A DNA stretch of 57,506 nt from an uncultured Lachnospiraceae bacterium (GCA_934294885.1 CAKRAK010000018.1:1-57506), one strand, 5' to 3'; shown: positions 44,315 to 53,678, counted from the first letter of the stretch. Program-made: numbers and translations. Notes: generated from the sequence alone by a model not told the origin.

Positions 44315-44695
44315 ATGAAAAAAGTAATCAGTACAGAAAAAGCACCGGCAGCAATCGGACCATACTCACAGGCAATTGTAGTGGATAATATGGTATTTAC
44401 ATCAGGTGTTGTTCCAATTGATCCTGCAACCGGTAATGTGGTAGAGGGTGACATTAAGGTTCAGGCAACTCGTGTGTTTGACAGTATGAAGGCTTTATTA
44501 GAGGCAGCAGGTTCAGGCTGTGATGAAGTTGTTAAGACAACCGTATTTATTAAGGATATGAACGATTTTGCAGCTTTAAATGAGATTTATGCATCTTATT
44601 TTACAGGTGATTTCCCTGCACGTTCCTGTGTAGAGGTAGCTCGTCTTCCGAAGGATGTTTTATTGGAGATGGAAGCCATTGCGCTTAAAAAATAG
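44315..44695 (+). CDS. ridA: RidA-family enamine/imine deaminase
   Basis: The 126-residue protein hydrolyses reactive 2-aminoacrylate and related imines from PLP enzymes. Signatures are IGPYSQAI at the start, FTSGVVPIDPATG, and the final RSCVEVARLPKDVLLEMEAIA, including the arginine that binds the carboxylate. The ATG at 44315 is eight bases after AGGAGG (44301-44306); an ATG at 44309 is too close. It may share the message of the CvfB gene. Confidence 0.94.
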   Translation: MKKVISTEKAPAAIGPYSQAIVVDNMVFTSGVVPIDPATGNVVEGDIKVQATRVFDSMKALLEAAGSGCDEVVKTTVFIKDMNDFAALNEIYASYFTGDFPARSCVEVARLPKDVLLEMEAIALKK

Positions 44696-44728
44696 GAATG
44701 ATACAGGTAATTCTGTAAGGAGAATGAT

Positions 44729-45787
44729 ATGGAATCAAATGAACTGCTGAATGAAGAGATGCATGAAGAGATGCATGAGGAGACGATAAAGGAAGCTTTT
44801 TTGGCGAAAAAGGAGATGAAATATGCAGGAATTTTCTTCTTCGTTATATTACTGCTGCAAATTCCCCTTTCGTTTGTAATCTATGCAATCCGGGAGCAAA
44901 TCAGTCCGGACAGTTATTATCTTGTGTCGATTTTGTTCACACAAGGTTATCTGCTTGTATGTGCCATTATTTATTTGATTATTCGTAAAAAACGGTTTAC
45001 GGCAGATTTACAATTTAAAAAGTATAAGATTTCTACTTTCTTTTTGTCACTGGTTGTACTGATAACAGCATCACCAATGGCTACGGTTTTTAATTTGATT
45101 AGCCAGTTTTTTGCGAAGAACAACACAAGTGAGGCAATACTGGAGATATCGGAAAAGCTGCCTATGTGGCTGGGTGTTATAGTAGTCGGATGTCTGCCGG
45201 GATTTATAGAAGAGACGATATATCGTGGAATCATGTATCAGGCATTTCGGAAACGTTCTGTTATGACAGGCATTGTGGTCAGTGCCCTTAGCTTTGGATT
45301 AATGCATATGAATTTTAACCAGATACTGTATGCAATCTATCTGGGTGTCGTATTTGCGCTGCTGGTAGAGGCAACCGGTTCGATTTGTTCCACTATGATT
45401 TTGCATATGCTGTTTAACGGAATGAATACCATGTATTTGTATTTGTTACCAAAGCTGTTGCGTTTTCTGTCCTTATTTTCTAAGGAAGTGGCGGATATGT
45501 ATCTGGATTCCAACGGAAATGTGAATATGACGGAACTTGTCAGTAATAATCCTACCACCGGACAACTGATGGCATCTTTGGTAATTTATCTGCCGCTTGG
45601 TGTTGCGGGATTTGTGTTGACTATATTGCTGTTAAAGGCAATTGCAAAAATAAACGGAAGAGAATATACGTTCCAATCCATGTTAGGGGATAAGCGAATA
45701 ACTTCTGTTGTGAAGCCGGTAACCGTTTCGTTGGTGCTTGGCTGGATTTTCTGTCTGATAACTGCTGTGATGGCACTGATGGGGTGA
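44729..45787 (+). CDS. CPBP-family intramembrane metalloprotease
   Basis: The 352-residue protein has about eight membrane segments. The protease motifs are EETIYR (E161, E162, R166), FGLMH (H193) and HMLFN (H226, N230). Its cytoplasmic N-terminus has a short EEMHEEMHEE repeat. The family processes prenylated or other membrane proteins, and some members give immunity to bacteriocins. TAAGGAGAA precedes the ATG. It lies just before a NatA/NatB-like exporter whose permease carries a second CPBP domain. Confidence 0.9.
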   Translation: MESNELLNEEMHEEMHEETIKEAFLAKKEMKYAGIFFFVILLLQIPLSFVIYAIREQISPDSYYLVSILFTQGYLLVCAIIYLIIRKKRFTADLQFKKYKISTFFLSLVVLITASPMATVFNLISQFFAKNNTSEAILEISEKLPMWLGVIVVGCLPGFIEETIYRGIMYQAFRKRSVMTGIVVSALSFGLMHMNFNQILYAIYLGVVFALLVEATGSICSTMILHMLFNGMNTMYLYLLPKLLRFLSLFSKEVADMYLDSNGNVNMTELVSNNPTTGQLMASLVIYLPLGVAGFVLTILLLKAIAKINGREYTFQSMLGDKRITSVVKPVTVSLVLGWIFCLITAVMALMG

Positions 45788-45850
45788 AGGCTGCAGTTAG
45801 CAGAATATGACCGGATTTAAAAGAGGATGTTCAGGGAAGGGGTATATCAT

Positions 45851-46618
45851 TTGATAGAAATTAAGAATCTTTCAAAACAATTTGTACGAACAAAAAAGAA
45901 GGGACAAAAAGAAGAATTTTTTGCAGTGGATCACGTATCTTTTTCTGCCGAGCCCGGTGAGATTGTGGGAATATTAGGTCCGAATGGTGCCGGCAAGACA
46001 ACTCTGCTTCGGATGCTTGGTGCCTTGATGGAGCCTACGGAAGGAACCGTATCTGTTATAGATGCATCCGGTGAACCCATTACGGATAAGCAGGAACGAA
46101 AAAAACATATAGGTTATTTGTCCGAGAATACGAAGCTTTATGGAAGATTTACGGTAAGAGAGCTGTTGTCCGTGTTTGGAGAATTGTATGGATTTTCCGG
46201 GGAAGAACTGGAAACGCAGATTGGAAGCATTAATGAGGTGCTTCAGATGGATGAGTTTATTGATAATAGAATTGAAAAGCTATCCACCGGTCAGAAGCAG
46301 AGAACCTCTATTGCCAGGTGCCTGATCCATAATCCGGATATTTACATTTTTGATGAACCGACACTGGGTTTGGACGTAATTAGTTCAAAGTCCATTATTG
46401 ATTTTATGAAACAGGAAAAGACAAGGGGTAAAAGTGTGCTGTATTCGACCCATTATATGGAGGAGGCAGATGCCCTTTGTGACCGGATTATCATGTTGAA
46501 TAAAGGAAAAATTGTTGCGGAGGGAACGCCTGATGAATTAAAAGCGCAGACGGGAACCACAAACTTAAGAGATGCATTTTTTGCATGTATAGAGGACGGT
46601 GTCAGGGATGAATTATAA
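45851..46618 (+). CDS. ABC transporter ATPase, NatA-like
   Basis: The 255-residue ATPase has Walker A GPNGAGKTT, signature LSTGQKQR, Walker B IYIFDEPTLGLD and the H-loop YSTHYMEEAD. It is the ABC-2 exporter type (NatA). The TTG at 45851 (giving MIEIKNLSKQF) is chosen because GAAGGGG lies eight bases before it; an ATG at 45827 would add eight residues but has its AGAGG directly against it. The permease gene overlaps its end by 11 bases. Confidence 0.9.
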   Translation: MIEIKNLSKQFVRTKKKGQKEEFFAVDHVSFSAEPGEIVGILGPNGAGKTTLLRMLGALMEPTEGTVSVIDASGEPITDKQERKKHIGYLSENTKLYGRFTVRELLSVFGELYGFSGEELETQIGSINEVLQMDEFIDNRIEKLSTGQKQRTSIARCLIHNPDIYIFDEPTLGLDVISSKSIIDFMKQEKTRGKSVLYSTHYMEEADALCDRIIMLNKGKIVAEGTPDELKAQTGTTNLRDAFFACIEDGVRDEL

Positions 46619-48620
46619 ACAGTTAAAGCAACTATACAAAAAAGAAATTATGGATGTGCTCCGGGATAAAAAGACAATCCTTACGATGGTTGTTTTGCCG
46701 ATTATATTATATCCTCTGCTGTTTTTGATTATTATGCAGGTTTTAACGGTCATTCAGACCTCCCAGAAGGAGCAGACCTATCTGCTTGCCTATGAAAATG
46801 TGGCAGAAGAACAGCAAAAGGAACTGAATCAATGGATATTGGGAGATGAGGACGGACTGGATTACAGTTTTAAATGTGTGGATTCTGAGAATCCTCAAAA
46901 GGAACTGGAAGATGAAACCATTGATACCTATGTAACCTCCAAAGAAATAGATGGTCAGATTGTATATGAGATTCATTATTTGTCGGCTATTTCCAATTCC
47001 AACACAGCATCTACATATTTAAAAGAAGAAATTGATGCTTACAGCAATCATCTGGCAGAAGAGAATTTGAAGGAAAAGGGATTGGAAGTAAAGGCTACGC
47101 TGCATCCGGTCAAAGCGACTTACAAGGATCATTCCAGCAGTGAAAGCTCTATCGGAAGTATATTAGGTGGTATTATTCCGTTCCTGATGATAACGGCAAT
47201 CCTTATGGGTGCCATGTATCCGGCGATTGATGCAACTGCGGGGGAGAAGGAAAGAGGAACGTTAGAAACCCTTCTTACCCTGCCAATCGGAAATATGGAG
47301 CTTATCATGAGCAAATTCCTATCCGTTGCAACGATAGCGGTTGTTTCCGTATTTATTAATGTGATATCTATGGGAATCGTGGCGATGTATCTGTATACAA
47401 CCATCAGTGCCCTGTCGGATGGATTGGGAAGCTTTCATTTATCATCCTTCCTGCCGGCGGCATTGATCAGTGTGGTATGTGTAATTGTATTTGCACTGTT
47501 TATGAGCGCTTTGGTAATGTGTGTATGTGCGTTTGCTAAGAGCTTTAAGGAGGCAAATAATTATGTGACACCTCTTACCTTAGTGGTGATGCTTACCGGT
47601 TATATTGGTTTTATTCCTAATATTGAGTTAAATGCCAAAACGGCTTTGATTCCGGTGGCCAATATTTGTCTTCTTATGAAGAATCTTTTGATCTTCAAAT
47701 ACGACCTGTCTGTGATTTTGATCGTTTTATTCAGTAATATGATCTACGCTTTTGTGGCAGTTTGGTTTTTGGGCAGAGTGTATAACAGTGAGTCCATTCT
47801 GTTTGGTGAATCTGTCAGTGGTATTAAGTTATTTGAACGAAGAAAGAATATTAAAAAGGGAAGTGTACCCACAATTCAGGAAGGTCTTTTGATCTTAGTA
47901 GTTGCATTGTTGTTAATGATGTATGCAGGGGGTGTGGTATCCGTTAAAAACATGACTGTCGGAATCATATTACAGCAGGTGTTTATCGGTGCATTACCGA
48001 TACTGGCATGTCTCTATATAAAGGGGGACATGAAAAAAGTGTTTGGATTAAGATTTCCAAAACCAAAACATTTGCTTGGTTCTGTCTGTATGTATTTGGG
48101 AGTCGGCAGCTTTGTTATGTTTCTTAGTAATTTATCCTCCTTTATATTCAAGGAGTCCGGTGTTGATTTGTCCAATGAATATGACCAGATATTAGATGGA
48201 GTTCCCTTCTTGGGAGGTCTGCTGTTAATGGCGTTACTTCCTGCGTTTATGGAGGAACTGTTATTCCGTGGATACCTTTATACCGCATTTAAATCAAAGC
48301 TTAAGTACGTTCCTGCCATGGTCTGCGTTTCCCTGCTGTTTGGCTTGAGCCATATGAGTCTGATCAAATTAATTCCAACGGCAGTTTTAGGCTGTGCTTT
48401 ATTTTATGTAAGAGACCGTTCAGACAGTATTGTGGCATCTTCACTGCTTCATTTCCTGAATAATGCAGTTGCAATTGGAATCCTGTATTACGGTGAACGG
48501 ATTTCATTTTTGAATGATGCTTCCTACGGGGTTCCGCTTATGATTGGAATGGTGGTTTGTTCCATTATATTTACTCCAATCGGAATGTTATGTTTGAAGC
48601 CAAAAAAACAACTTATGTAA
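46608..48620 (+). CDS. ABC-2 permease fused to a CPBP protease domain
   Basis: The 670-residue membrane protein has a NatB-like ABC-2 permease half (1-about 400: KEIMDVLRDKKTILTMVVLP start, an extracytoplasmic loop at 50-190, and AGEKERGTLETLLTLPI) and a CPBP half (about 430-670: MEELLFRGYLY, FGLSHMS, HFLNNAVA). Both active-site halves look complete. It would export a peptide or ion and process a substrate in the same protein. The ATG at 46608 is nine bases downstream of a GTG alternative and lies inside the ATPase gene end, so translation is coupled. Confidence 0.9.
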   Translation: MNYKQLKQLYKKEIMDVLRDKKTILTMVVLPIILYPLLFLIIMQVLTVIQTSQKEQTYLLAYENVAEEQQKELNQWILGDEDGLDYSFKCVDSENPQKELEDETIDTYVTSKEIDGQIVYEIHYLSAISNSNTASTYLKEEIDAYSNHLAEENLKEKGLEVKATLHPVKATYKDHSSSESSIGSILGGIIPFLMITAILMGAMYPAIDATAGEKERGTLETLLTLPIGNMELIMSKFLSVATIAVVSVFINVISMGIVAMYLYTTISALSDGLGSFHLSSFLPAALISVVCVIVFALFMSALVMCVCAFAKSFKEANNYVTPLTLVVMLTGYIGFIPNIELNAKTALIPVANICLLMKNLLIFKYDLSVILIVLFSNMIYAFVAVWFLGRVYNSESILFGESVSGIKLFERRKNIKKGSVPTIQEGLLILVVALLLMMYAGGVVSVKNMTVGIILQQVFIGALPILACLYIKGDMKKVFGLRFPKPKHLLGSVCMYLGVGSFVMFLSNLSSFIFKESGVDLSNEYDQILDGVPFLGGLLLMALLPAFMEELLFRGYLYTAFKSKLKYVPAMVCVSLLFGLSHMSLIKLIPTAVLGCALFYVRDRSDSIVASSLLHFLNNAVAIGILYYGERISFLNDASYGVPLMIGMVVCSIIFTPIGMLCLKPKKQLM

Positions 48621-48642
48621 ACCATATTGTGGTGTTTTTCTA

Positions 48643-48672
48643 TTGACTTTATATTGGTATATGGTCTATAAT
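48643..48672 (+). promoter_or_regulatory. promoter of the YjfB gene
   Basis: TTGACT at 48643-48648 and TATAAT at 48667-48672 are 18 bases apart. Confidence 0.65.
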
Positions 48673-48748
48673 AGAAAAGTAGTTATGTAAACAGATTTCG
48701 GTGATACATAACAGAGAAGATATGTGTATATATGAGGAGATATAAAAC

Positions 48749-48934
48749 ATGGAGATACAGGGATTAGGGTTATCAACAACAGTTCTTGCTAATGCGAATC
48801 CGCAGTCAGCTGTTGGTATGGCTATGTTAAATAAAGCATTGGATGCGGATCAGGTGGCAGGAGAAGCATTAACACAAATGTTAGAACGTTCTGTGAATCC
48901 TATGGTAGGACAGAATATTGATATCCGATTATAA
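48749..48934 (+). CDS. YjfB-family small protein
   Basis: The 61-residue protein matches the YjfB family, annotated as putative motility proteins: VGMAMLNKALDADQVAGEAL and the closing NPMVGQNIDIRL are typical. Function is not established. GAGGAGAT precedes the ATG. It is a single-gene unit with its own promoter and terminator. No flagellar genes lie in this window. Confidence 0.82.
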   Translation: MEIQGLGLSTTVLANANPQSAVGMAMLNKALDADQVAGEALTQMLERSVNPMVGQNIDIRL

Positions 48935-48942
48935 GAAGAATA

Positions 48943-48978
48943 AAATACGTCAGTGCAGTGCATTGATGTATTTTTTTC
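48943..48978 (+). terminator. rho-independent terminator of the YjfB gene
   Basis: AATACGTCAGTG pairs with CATTGATGTATT allowing G-U pairs, followed by seven T. Confidence 0.75.
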
Positions 48979-49004
48979 TAATGTCAGATTACAATGAAAT
49001 CAAT

Positions 49005-49021
49005 TGTTACAAAAATGTTAC
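49005..49021 (+). promoter_or_regulatory. candidate WalR box
   Basis: TGTTAC (49005-49010), five bases, TGTTAC (49016-49021) matches the WalR site TGTWAH-N5-TGTWAH exactly. It lies 18 bases before the -35 box of the NlpC/P60 hydrolase, a typical WalRK target class. Confidence 0.7.
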
Positions 49022-49039
49022 AAAAACACATGCTTTTGG

Positions 49040-49068
49040 TTGACAAAGGGATACAGCCTTTGTTATAT
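49040..49068 (+). promoter_or_regulatory. promoter of the NlpC/P60 hydrolase
   Basis: TTGACA at 49040-49045 and TTATAT at 49063-49068 are 17 bases apart. Confidence 0.7.
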
Positions 49069-49113
49069 TGTAAGTGAGCGTTGTTAGATTTTAATATTTT
49101 AAGGAGGAAAATG

Positions 49114-50211
49114 ATGAGAAAGATATTGTCGTATGTTGCTATTACAGCAGTTACTTTGGCGAGTCTTGTAACACCATCCTTTAACAGTCAGGCACAGATT
49201 TTGGATGATTCCGATGTGGGTTTGACATATGCATTGGATCGTTATGTGGATAATATTGAGATAAATGAAAGAAAAGAATCTGAGGAGACAGCAACGACAG
49301 AAACCGCAACCTGTCGTTATCCGGAATTTGAGGGAAAGTGTCTTGCATACGTAGATGAGGCGGTTAATGTACGTACGGAGCCGAATGAGGACTCAGAGAG
49401 AGCCGGTAGTCTTCCGGTTCATGGTATTGCAAATGTAGTAGAAAAGGGTGACGAATGGACAAAGATTGAATCAGGAATCACCGTTGGATATGTAAGGAAT
49501 GACTTCCTGTTATTTGGTGATACCGCAGGTGCTTACGCAGAGACAACCTGTCCGAAGGTTGCAACTGTTAAGACAACCACATTATATGTTCGAGCAGAAG
49601 AAGATGAGTCTTCGGAATGTCTTACTATGATTCCGGAAGGTGAGTCTTATGAGGTTGTAAAGGAACAAAGTGATGATCCGGCATGGACCTATATCAAGGT
49701 GGATTCGGATATTGAAGGATATGTATCTTCTGAGTATGTAGATATCTCTTATGGATTTTCCCACGCATTATCGGTTGCGGAGGAAGAAGAGATTCGTCGT
49801 CAGGAGGAAGAGGCAGAGCGTGCCCGTCTTGCAGAGATGACCAGTACTCAGAGACAGAATATCGTTAACTTTGCATTGCAGTATGTTGGTTATCCTTATG
49901 TATATGGAGGAACGAACTTAACCGGTGGTATTGACTGTTCCGGATTTACGATGCGTATTTATGAGCATTTTGGTTACGGTATTCCAAGAACAGCGGCAGC
50001 CCAGTGTAATGCGTTGACGCATGTTGATTTAAGTGAGATTCAGCCGGGTGATTTGTTGTTCTATCGTGACAGTGGCGGTGGAATCGGACATGTTACCATG
50101 TATATCGGTGGCGGTCAGGTTGTACATGCAAGTAGCAGCAGAACCGGTATTATTGTATCGAATGTTGGATATCGTACCCCATGTGCGGCTGCACGTATTA
50201 TCTGGGATTGA
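49114..50211 (+). CDS. secreted SH3-domain NlpC/P60 peptidoglycan hydrolase
   Basis: The 365-residue protein has a signal peptide (1-about 30), two bacterial SH3 domains (about 70-130 and 145-210), a short coiled coil (EEEEIRRQEEEAERARL) and a C-terminal NlpC/P60 domain. The catalytic cysteine is in GGIDCSGFT, and the histidine in GIGHVTMYIG, with a further conserved VVHASSS. It would cut stem peptides in the cell wall. The ATG at 49114 gives the best spacing to AAGGAGG (49101-49107); 49111 is possible. The WalR box upstream fits wall-stress control. Confidence 0.93.
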   Translation: MRKILSYVAITAVTLASLVTPSFNSQAQILDDSDVGLTYALDRYVDNIEINERKESEETATTETATCRYPEFEGKCLAYVDEAVNVRTEPNEDSERAGSLPVHGIANVVEKGDEWTKIESGITVGYVRNDFLLFGDTAGAYAETTCPKVATVKTTTLYVRAEEDESSECLTMIPEGESYEVVKEQSDDPAWTYIKVDSDIEGYVSSEYVDISYGFSHALSVAEEEEIRRQEEEAERARLAEMTSTQRQNIVNFALQYVGYPYVYGGTNLTGGIDCSGFTMRIYEHFGYGIPRTAAAQCNALTHVDLSEIQPGDLLFYRDSGGGIGHVTMYIGGGQVVHASSSRTGIIVSNVGYRTPCAAARIIWD

Positions 50212-50234
50212 TAATGGAATAGATGAGAATGAAT

Positions 50235-50275
50235 AAGAGCTCCCTGATACCGGAATCCGGTATCAGGGAGCTCTT
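50235..50275. terminator. strong bidirectional terminator
   Basis: AAGAGCTCCCTGATACCGG pairs perfectly with CCGGTATCAGGGAGCTCTT around a three-base loop. It separates the convergent hydrolase and dUTPase genes. Confidence 0.92.
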
Positions 50276-50339
50276 TGCTTGTTTAAGTATTCAACATGTA
50301 AAAAACATACAGATATAAAATCAGTGAAATGTATATAAT

Positions 50340-50786
50340 TTATTTGGTTCCGGTGGAGCCGAAGCCGCCTTCTCCTCTTACTGTATCACTTAAGGTATCT
50401 GTCTCTATGAAGCTGGCAGTCAAATACGGTGTAATAACAAGCTGGGCAATTCGTTCCTTTGGCTCGATGGTTACAATGTTATTACTGTGATTATGAAGGG
50501 CAACCATAATTTCGCCCCGGTAGTCAGCATCAATAACACCAACCTTGTTGGCAGGAGCAAGTCCCTTTTTGGAGGCCAGACCACTTCTTGCATAAATCAA
50601 TCCGGCATAACCTGCCGGAATCTCCATAGCAAGACCGGTGTGAATCAGTATCGTATCACCGGGCTGAAAGGTAACCGGTTCCTGAATGCAGGCATACAAG
50701 TCTGCTCCGGCAGCATATTGGGAGCCATAGGTTGGGATAACTGCATCCGCATTTAATTTCTTTATGGAAACCATAGTATTTTGCAT
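50340..50786 (-). CDS. dut: dUTP diphosphatase
   Basis: The 148-residue protein hydrolyses dUTP to dUMP. The five motifs of the trimeric family are visible: AAGADLYA, ARSGLASKKGL, GVIDADYRGEI, KERIAQLVI and the C-terminal RGEGGFGSTG. AAAGGAGAT precedes the ATG. It lies downstream of nrdG-nrdD on the same strand, 29 bases after nrdG, so it probably shares that message and joins nucleotide supply. Confidence 0.96.
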   Translation of the reverse strand: MQNTMVSIKKLNADAVIPTYGSQYAAGADLYACIQEPVTFQPGDTILIHTGLAMEIPAGYAGLIYARSGLASKKGLAPANKVGVIDADYRGEIMVALHNHSNNIVTIEPKERIAQLVITPYLTASFIETDTLSDTVRGEGGFGSTGTK

Positions 50787-50815
50787 TTGTATCTCCTTTC
50801 TTGCTTCCGTGAAAA

Positions 50816-51358
50816 TTAATAGATTGAAAAATCATGGGAGTCATCCCATAAAATAATATTTTTTTGCTTGAGGGACTCTTTTACATCAATAATTCTTTGA
50901 TTGGAAGAACCGCGGAACCGAAGAGATACATCTTTTTTTGCTTCTACAAATTCACCATCTACCAATATATCGATATAAGACAGCATTTCTGTTGTCTCGT
51001 CCCATGCACTTGCCATATTTTCCAATATATCTTTTTCAAAATCATATCCTGTATAGCACCATATGTCTTTGTTTGGAAACTTGGATTTGATTTCTTTTAA
51101 AAGAGGTAAAACGCCTTGTTGGTTTTTTAATTCAAAGGGTTCGCCACCAAGTAGTGAAAAACCGTGGATATAGGAAGGCTCCATTGCCTGAAGTACCTCA
51201 TTAATGGCATCGCTGTCAAAGGGCTTACCGTAGTTAAAATCCCATGTTTCGGGATTAAAGCAGCCGGGGCAGTGATGGGAGCAGCCACTTACAAAGAGGC
51301 TGACCCGGACACCGGGACCGTTAGCTATATCGTGTTTTTTAATTGTTGCATAATTCAT
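50816..51358 (-). CDS. nrdG: anaerobic ribonucleotide reductase activating protein
   Basis: The 180-residue radical-SAM enzyme makes the glycyl radical in NrdD. The cluster cysteines are in GCSHHCPGCFNPETW, and the DIANGPGVRVSLFVSGC start and SLLGGEPF block are typical. The ATG at 51358 (MNYATIKKHD) is chosen because CAGGGTGAG lies before it. It is encoded directly after nrdD. Confidence 0.96.
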   Translation of the reverse strand: MNYATIKKHDIANGPGVRVSLFVSGCSHHCPGCFNPETWDFNYGKPFDSDAINEVLQAMEPSYIHGFSLLGGEPFELKNQQGVLPLLKEIKSKFPNKDIWCYTGYDFEKDILENMASAWDETTEMLSYIDILVDGEFVEAKKDVSLRFRGSSNQRIIDVKESLKQKNIILWDDSHDFSIY

Positions 51359-51441
51359 TTTTTTTCTCACCCTGATTATTTTTTGAAATTTCATGAAATA
51401 CTTTCGTTTTCAGAATTTCGGTTTCTTTCCGGCAGTTGTTT

Positions 51442-53568
51442 TTACAGATGAAGAACTCGTGCCTTTATTTCTTTTGTCTTTCCTACGTTCCAGAAGTTCT
51501 CTCCTAAGTATCCGCAGGTTCTTCTGGTTACATTCATCTTAGAATGATCCTTGTTACCGCATTGTGGACATTCCCATTCATTATCATCGTTGATTATAAT
51601 CTCTCCGTCGAATCCACATTCGTGGCAGTAATCGGATTTGGTGTTAAATTCTGCGTATTGAATGTTGTCATATATAAACCGGACAACCTCTGCCAGTGCA
51701 TCCAGATTATTCCGCATATTCGGGATTTCGACATAGGAAATCGCACCACCGGAGGATATTTTCTGGAACTGACTTTCGAAACGGAATTTGCTAAAGGCAT
51801 CAATACTTTCTCTGACATCAACATGATAAGAATTTGTATAGTAGCCTTTGTCTGTAACATCCGGAATACTTCCGAACTTCTCAAGGTCAATTCGTGCAAA
51901 ACGATAGCAAAGAGATTCTGCGGGACTTCCGTATAATCCGAAACCGATTCCGGTCTCAGCTTTCCATTTGTCAGTAGCGGCACGTAACCGGTTCATGACA
52001 CGTAATGCAAAATCCTGACCAACAGGGTCGGTGTGGCTACAGCCCTTCATTAATTTGGTAACTTCATATAATCCAATATATCCTAAAGAAATGGTTGAAT
52101 ATCCGTTTAACAGTAACTCGTCAATGGGCTGTCCTTTTTCTAATCGTGCAATGGCACCGTACTGCCAGTGTACAGGGCTGACATCAGAAGTGACACCCAT
52201 TAAGGAATTGTGGCGACACATTAATGCCTCGTAGCAAAGCTGCAAACGTTCTTCCAATAAATCCCAAAACTTTTCTTCATCTCCCGCGGCGATAATTCCA
52301 ATCTGAGGAAGATTCAGACTTACAACACCCTGGTTAAAACGACCCTCGAATTTGTAATTGCCGTTTTCATCCTTCCAAGGAGTTAAGAAGCTTCGGCAGC
52401 CCATACATGAAAAGACATTACCTTCATAGTTCTCCCGCATTTTCTTGGCAGAAATATAGTCGGGATAGAGACGTTTCGCAGAGCATTTTACCGCTAACTC
52501 CGTGATATAGTCGTATTTTCCTCCCTTTAGGCAGTTATGCTCATCCAATACATAAATAAGCTTTGGGAATGCAGGTGTTATATAAACACCCTTTTCATTT
52601 TTGATTCCCTCTAAACGTTGACGAAGGATTTCTTCTATAATAAGTGCATTTTCCTCGATATATTCATCATCCTTATCCAGATTCAGGAATAATGTAACAA
52701 AAGGTGACTGTCCGTTTGTTGTCATTAATGTGTTAATCTGGTACTGAATGGTCTGAACACCGGAACGCAATTCATCCTGTAAACGGTTTTGAACCATTTG
52801 TTCAATTACATCTTCCGATACTTCGTTTCCGTATTCTGCCAGCATTTTTGTCTTGAATTTGTTATAAGACTTACGAAGATATTTGCCTAAATGACGTACA
52901 TCTACAGATTGTCCACCATACTGGCTGGATGCTACTGCAGCGATTACCTGTGTCATGACGGTACATGCAACCTGAAAGCTTTTTGGACTTTCAATCAGCT
53001 TACCGTTCATAACGGTACCGTTATCTAACATATCTCCGATGTTAATTAAACAGCAGTTGAAGATTGGCTGCAAAAAATAATCCGCATCATGGAAATGTAA
53101 AATGCCCTCTTCATGTGCTTTGGAAATCTTTTCCGGTAAAAGAATACGTTTTGTAAGATCCTTTGAAACCTCTCCGGCAATCAAATCCCGCTGTGTGGAA
53201 GCAACGGTTGCATTCTTGTTGGAATTTTCTTCCATAACGTCTTTGTTACGGTTCTGAATCAGACTTAAAATGGAATCATCCGTTGTGTTTGCTTTACGGA
53301 CTAATTCTCTCGAATAACGGTAGATGATATAGGTCTTTGCCAGAACAAATTTTTTCTCATCCATGAGCTTTTGTTCGATAATATCCTGAATATCTTCTAC
53401 CAGCATACGGGCACGATTCTTTGTCTCAATGCAGGAGATAATATATTCAATTGTCTCATCAGAAACCTTTTCTGAAGGTTCAACCTCTGCATTTGCTTTT
53501 TGAATTGCCCGCTTGATCTTGTTGCGGTCGTAAGAAACAGTTGTTCCATCCCTCTTAATAACTTTCAT
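51442..53568 (-). CDS. nrdD: anaerobic ribonucleoside-triphosphate reductase
   Basis: The 708-residue class III enzyme reduces NTPs to dNTPs without oxygen. The N-terminus is an ATP-cone (1-about 90, VIKRDGTTVSYDRNKI). The catalytic core contains the SCMGCR-type block (FSCMGCRSFLTPW). A zinc site is formed by CHECGFDG and CPQCGN, and the glycyl radical is G686 in RTCGYLG. AAAGGAG precedes the ATG. It leads an operon with nrdG and probably dut, under tandem NrdR boxes. Confidence 0.97.
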   Translation of the reverse strand: MKVIKRDGTTVSYDRNKIKRAIQKANAEVEPSEKVSDETIEYIISCIETKNRARMLVEDIQDIIEQKLMDEKKFVLAKTYIIYRYSRELVRKANTTDDSILSLIQNRNKDVMEENSNKNATVASTQRDLIAGEVSKDLTKRILLPEKISKAHEEGILHFHDADYFLQPIFNCCLINIGDMLDNGTVMNGKLIESPKSFQVACTVMTQVIAAVASSQYGGQSVDVRHLGKYLRKSYNKFKTKMLAEYGNEVSEDVIEQMVQNRLQDELRSGVQTIQYQINTLMTTNGQSPFVTLFLNLDKDDEYIEENALIIEEILRQRLEGIKNEKGVYITPAFPKLIYVLDEHNCLKGGKYDYITELAVKCSAKRLYPDYISAKKMRENYEGNVFSCMGCRSFLTPWKDENGNYKFEGRFNQGVVSLNLPQIGIIAAGDEEKFWDLLEERLQLCYEALMCRHNSLMGVTSDVSPVHWQYGAIARLEKGQPIDELLLNGYSTISLGYIGLYEVTKLMKGCSHTDPVGQDFALRVMNRLRAATDKWKAETGIGFGLYGSPAESLCYRFARIDLEKFGSIPDVTDKGYYTNSYHVDVRESIDAFSKFRFESQFQKISSGGAISYVEIPNMRNNLDALAEVVRFIYDNIQYAEFNTKSDYCHECGFDGEIIINDDNEWECPQCGNKDHSKMNVTRRTCGYLGENFWNVGKTKEIKARVLHL

Positions 53569-53597
53569 GTGTAACTCCTTTGTAAAAAGTATAAGAA

Positions 53598-53628
53598 AAA
53601 TGAAGCCGATTCATGTTAAGCTTCATTT
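53598..53628 (-). promoter_or_regulatory. hairpin in the nrdD leader
   Basis: AAATGAAGC and GCTTCATTT form nine perfect pairs in the nrdD leader RNA, followed in that RNA by TTCTTATAC. It could be a weak attenuator or an RNA-stability element. Confidence 0.4.
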
Positions 53629-53678
53629 ACCATTGATATATAAGTGTGACATTCCTGACAAATGTCGACAACAATCTC

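Noticed and set aside
51544..51936. Open frame antisense to the end of nrdD
   Set aside because: It lies wholly within nrdD, whose zinc site and glycyl radical region are intact here, and has no independent signals.
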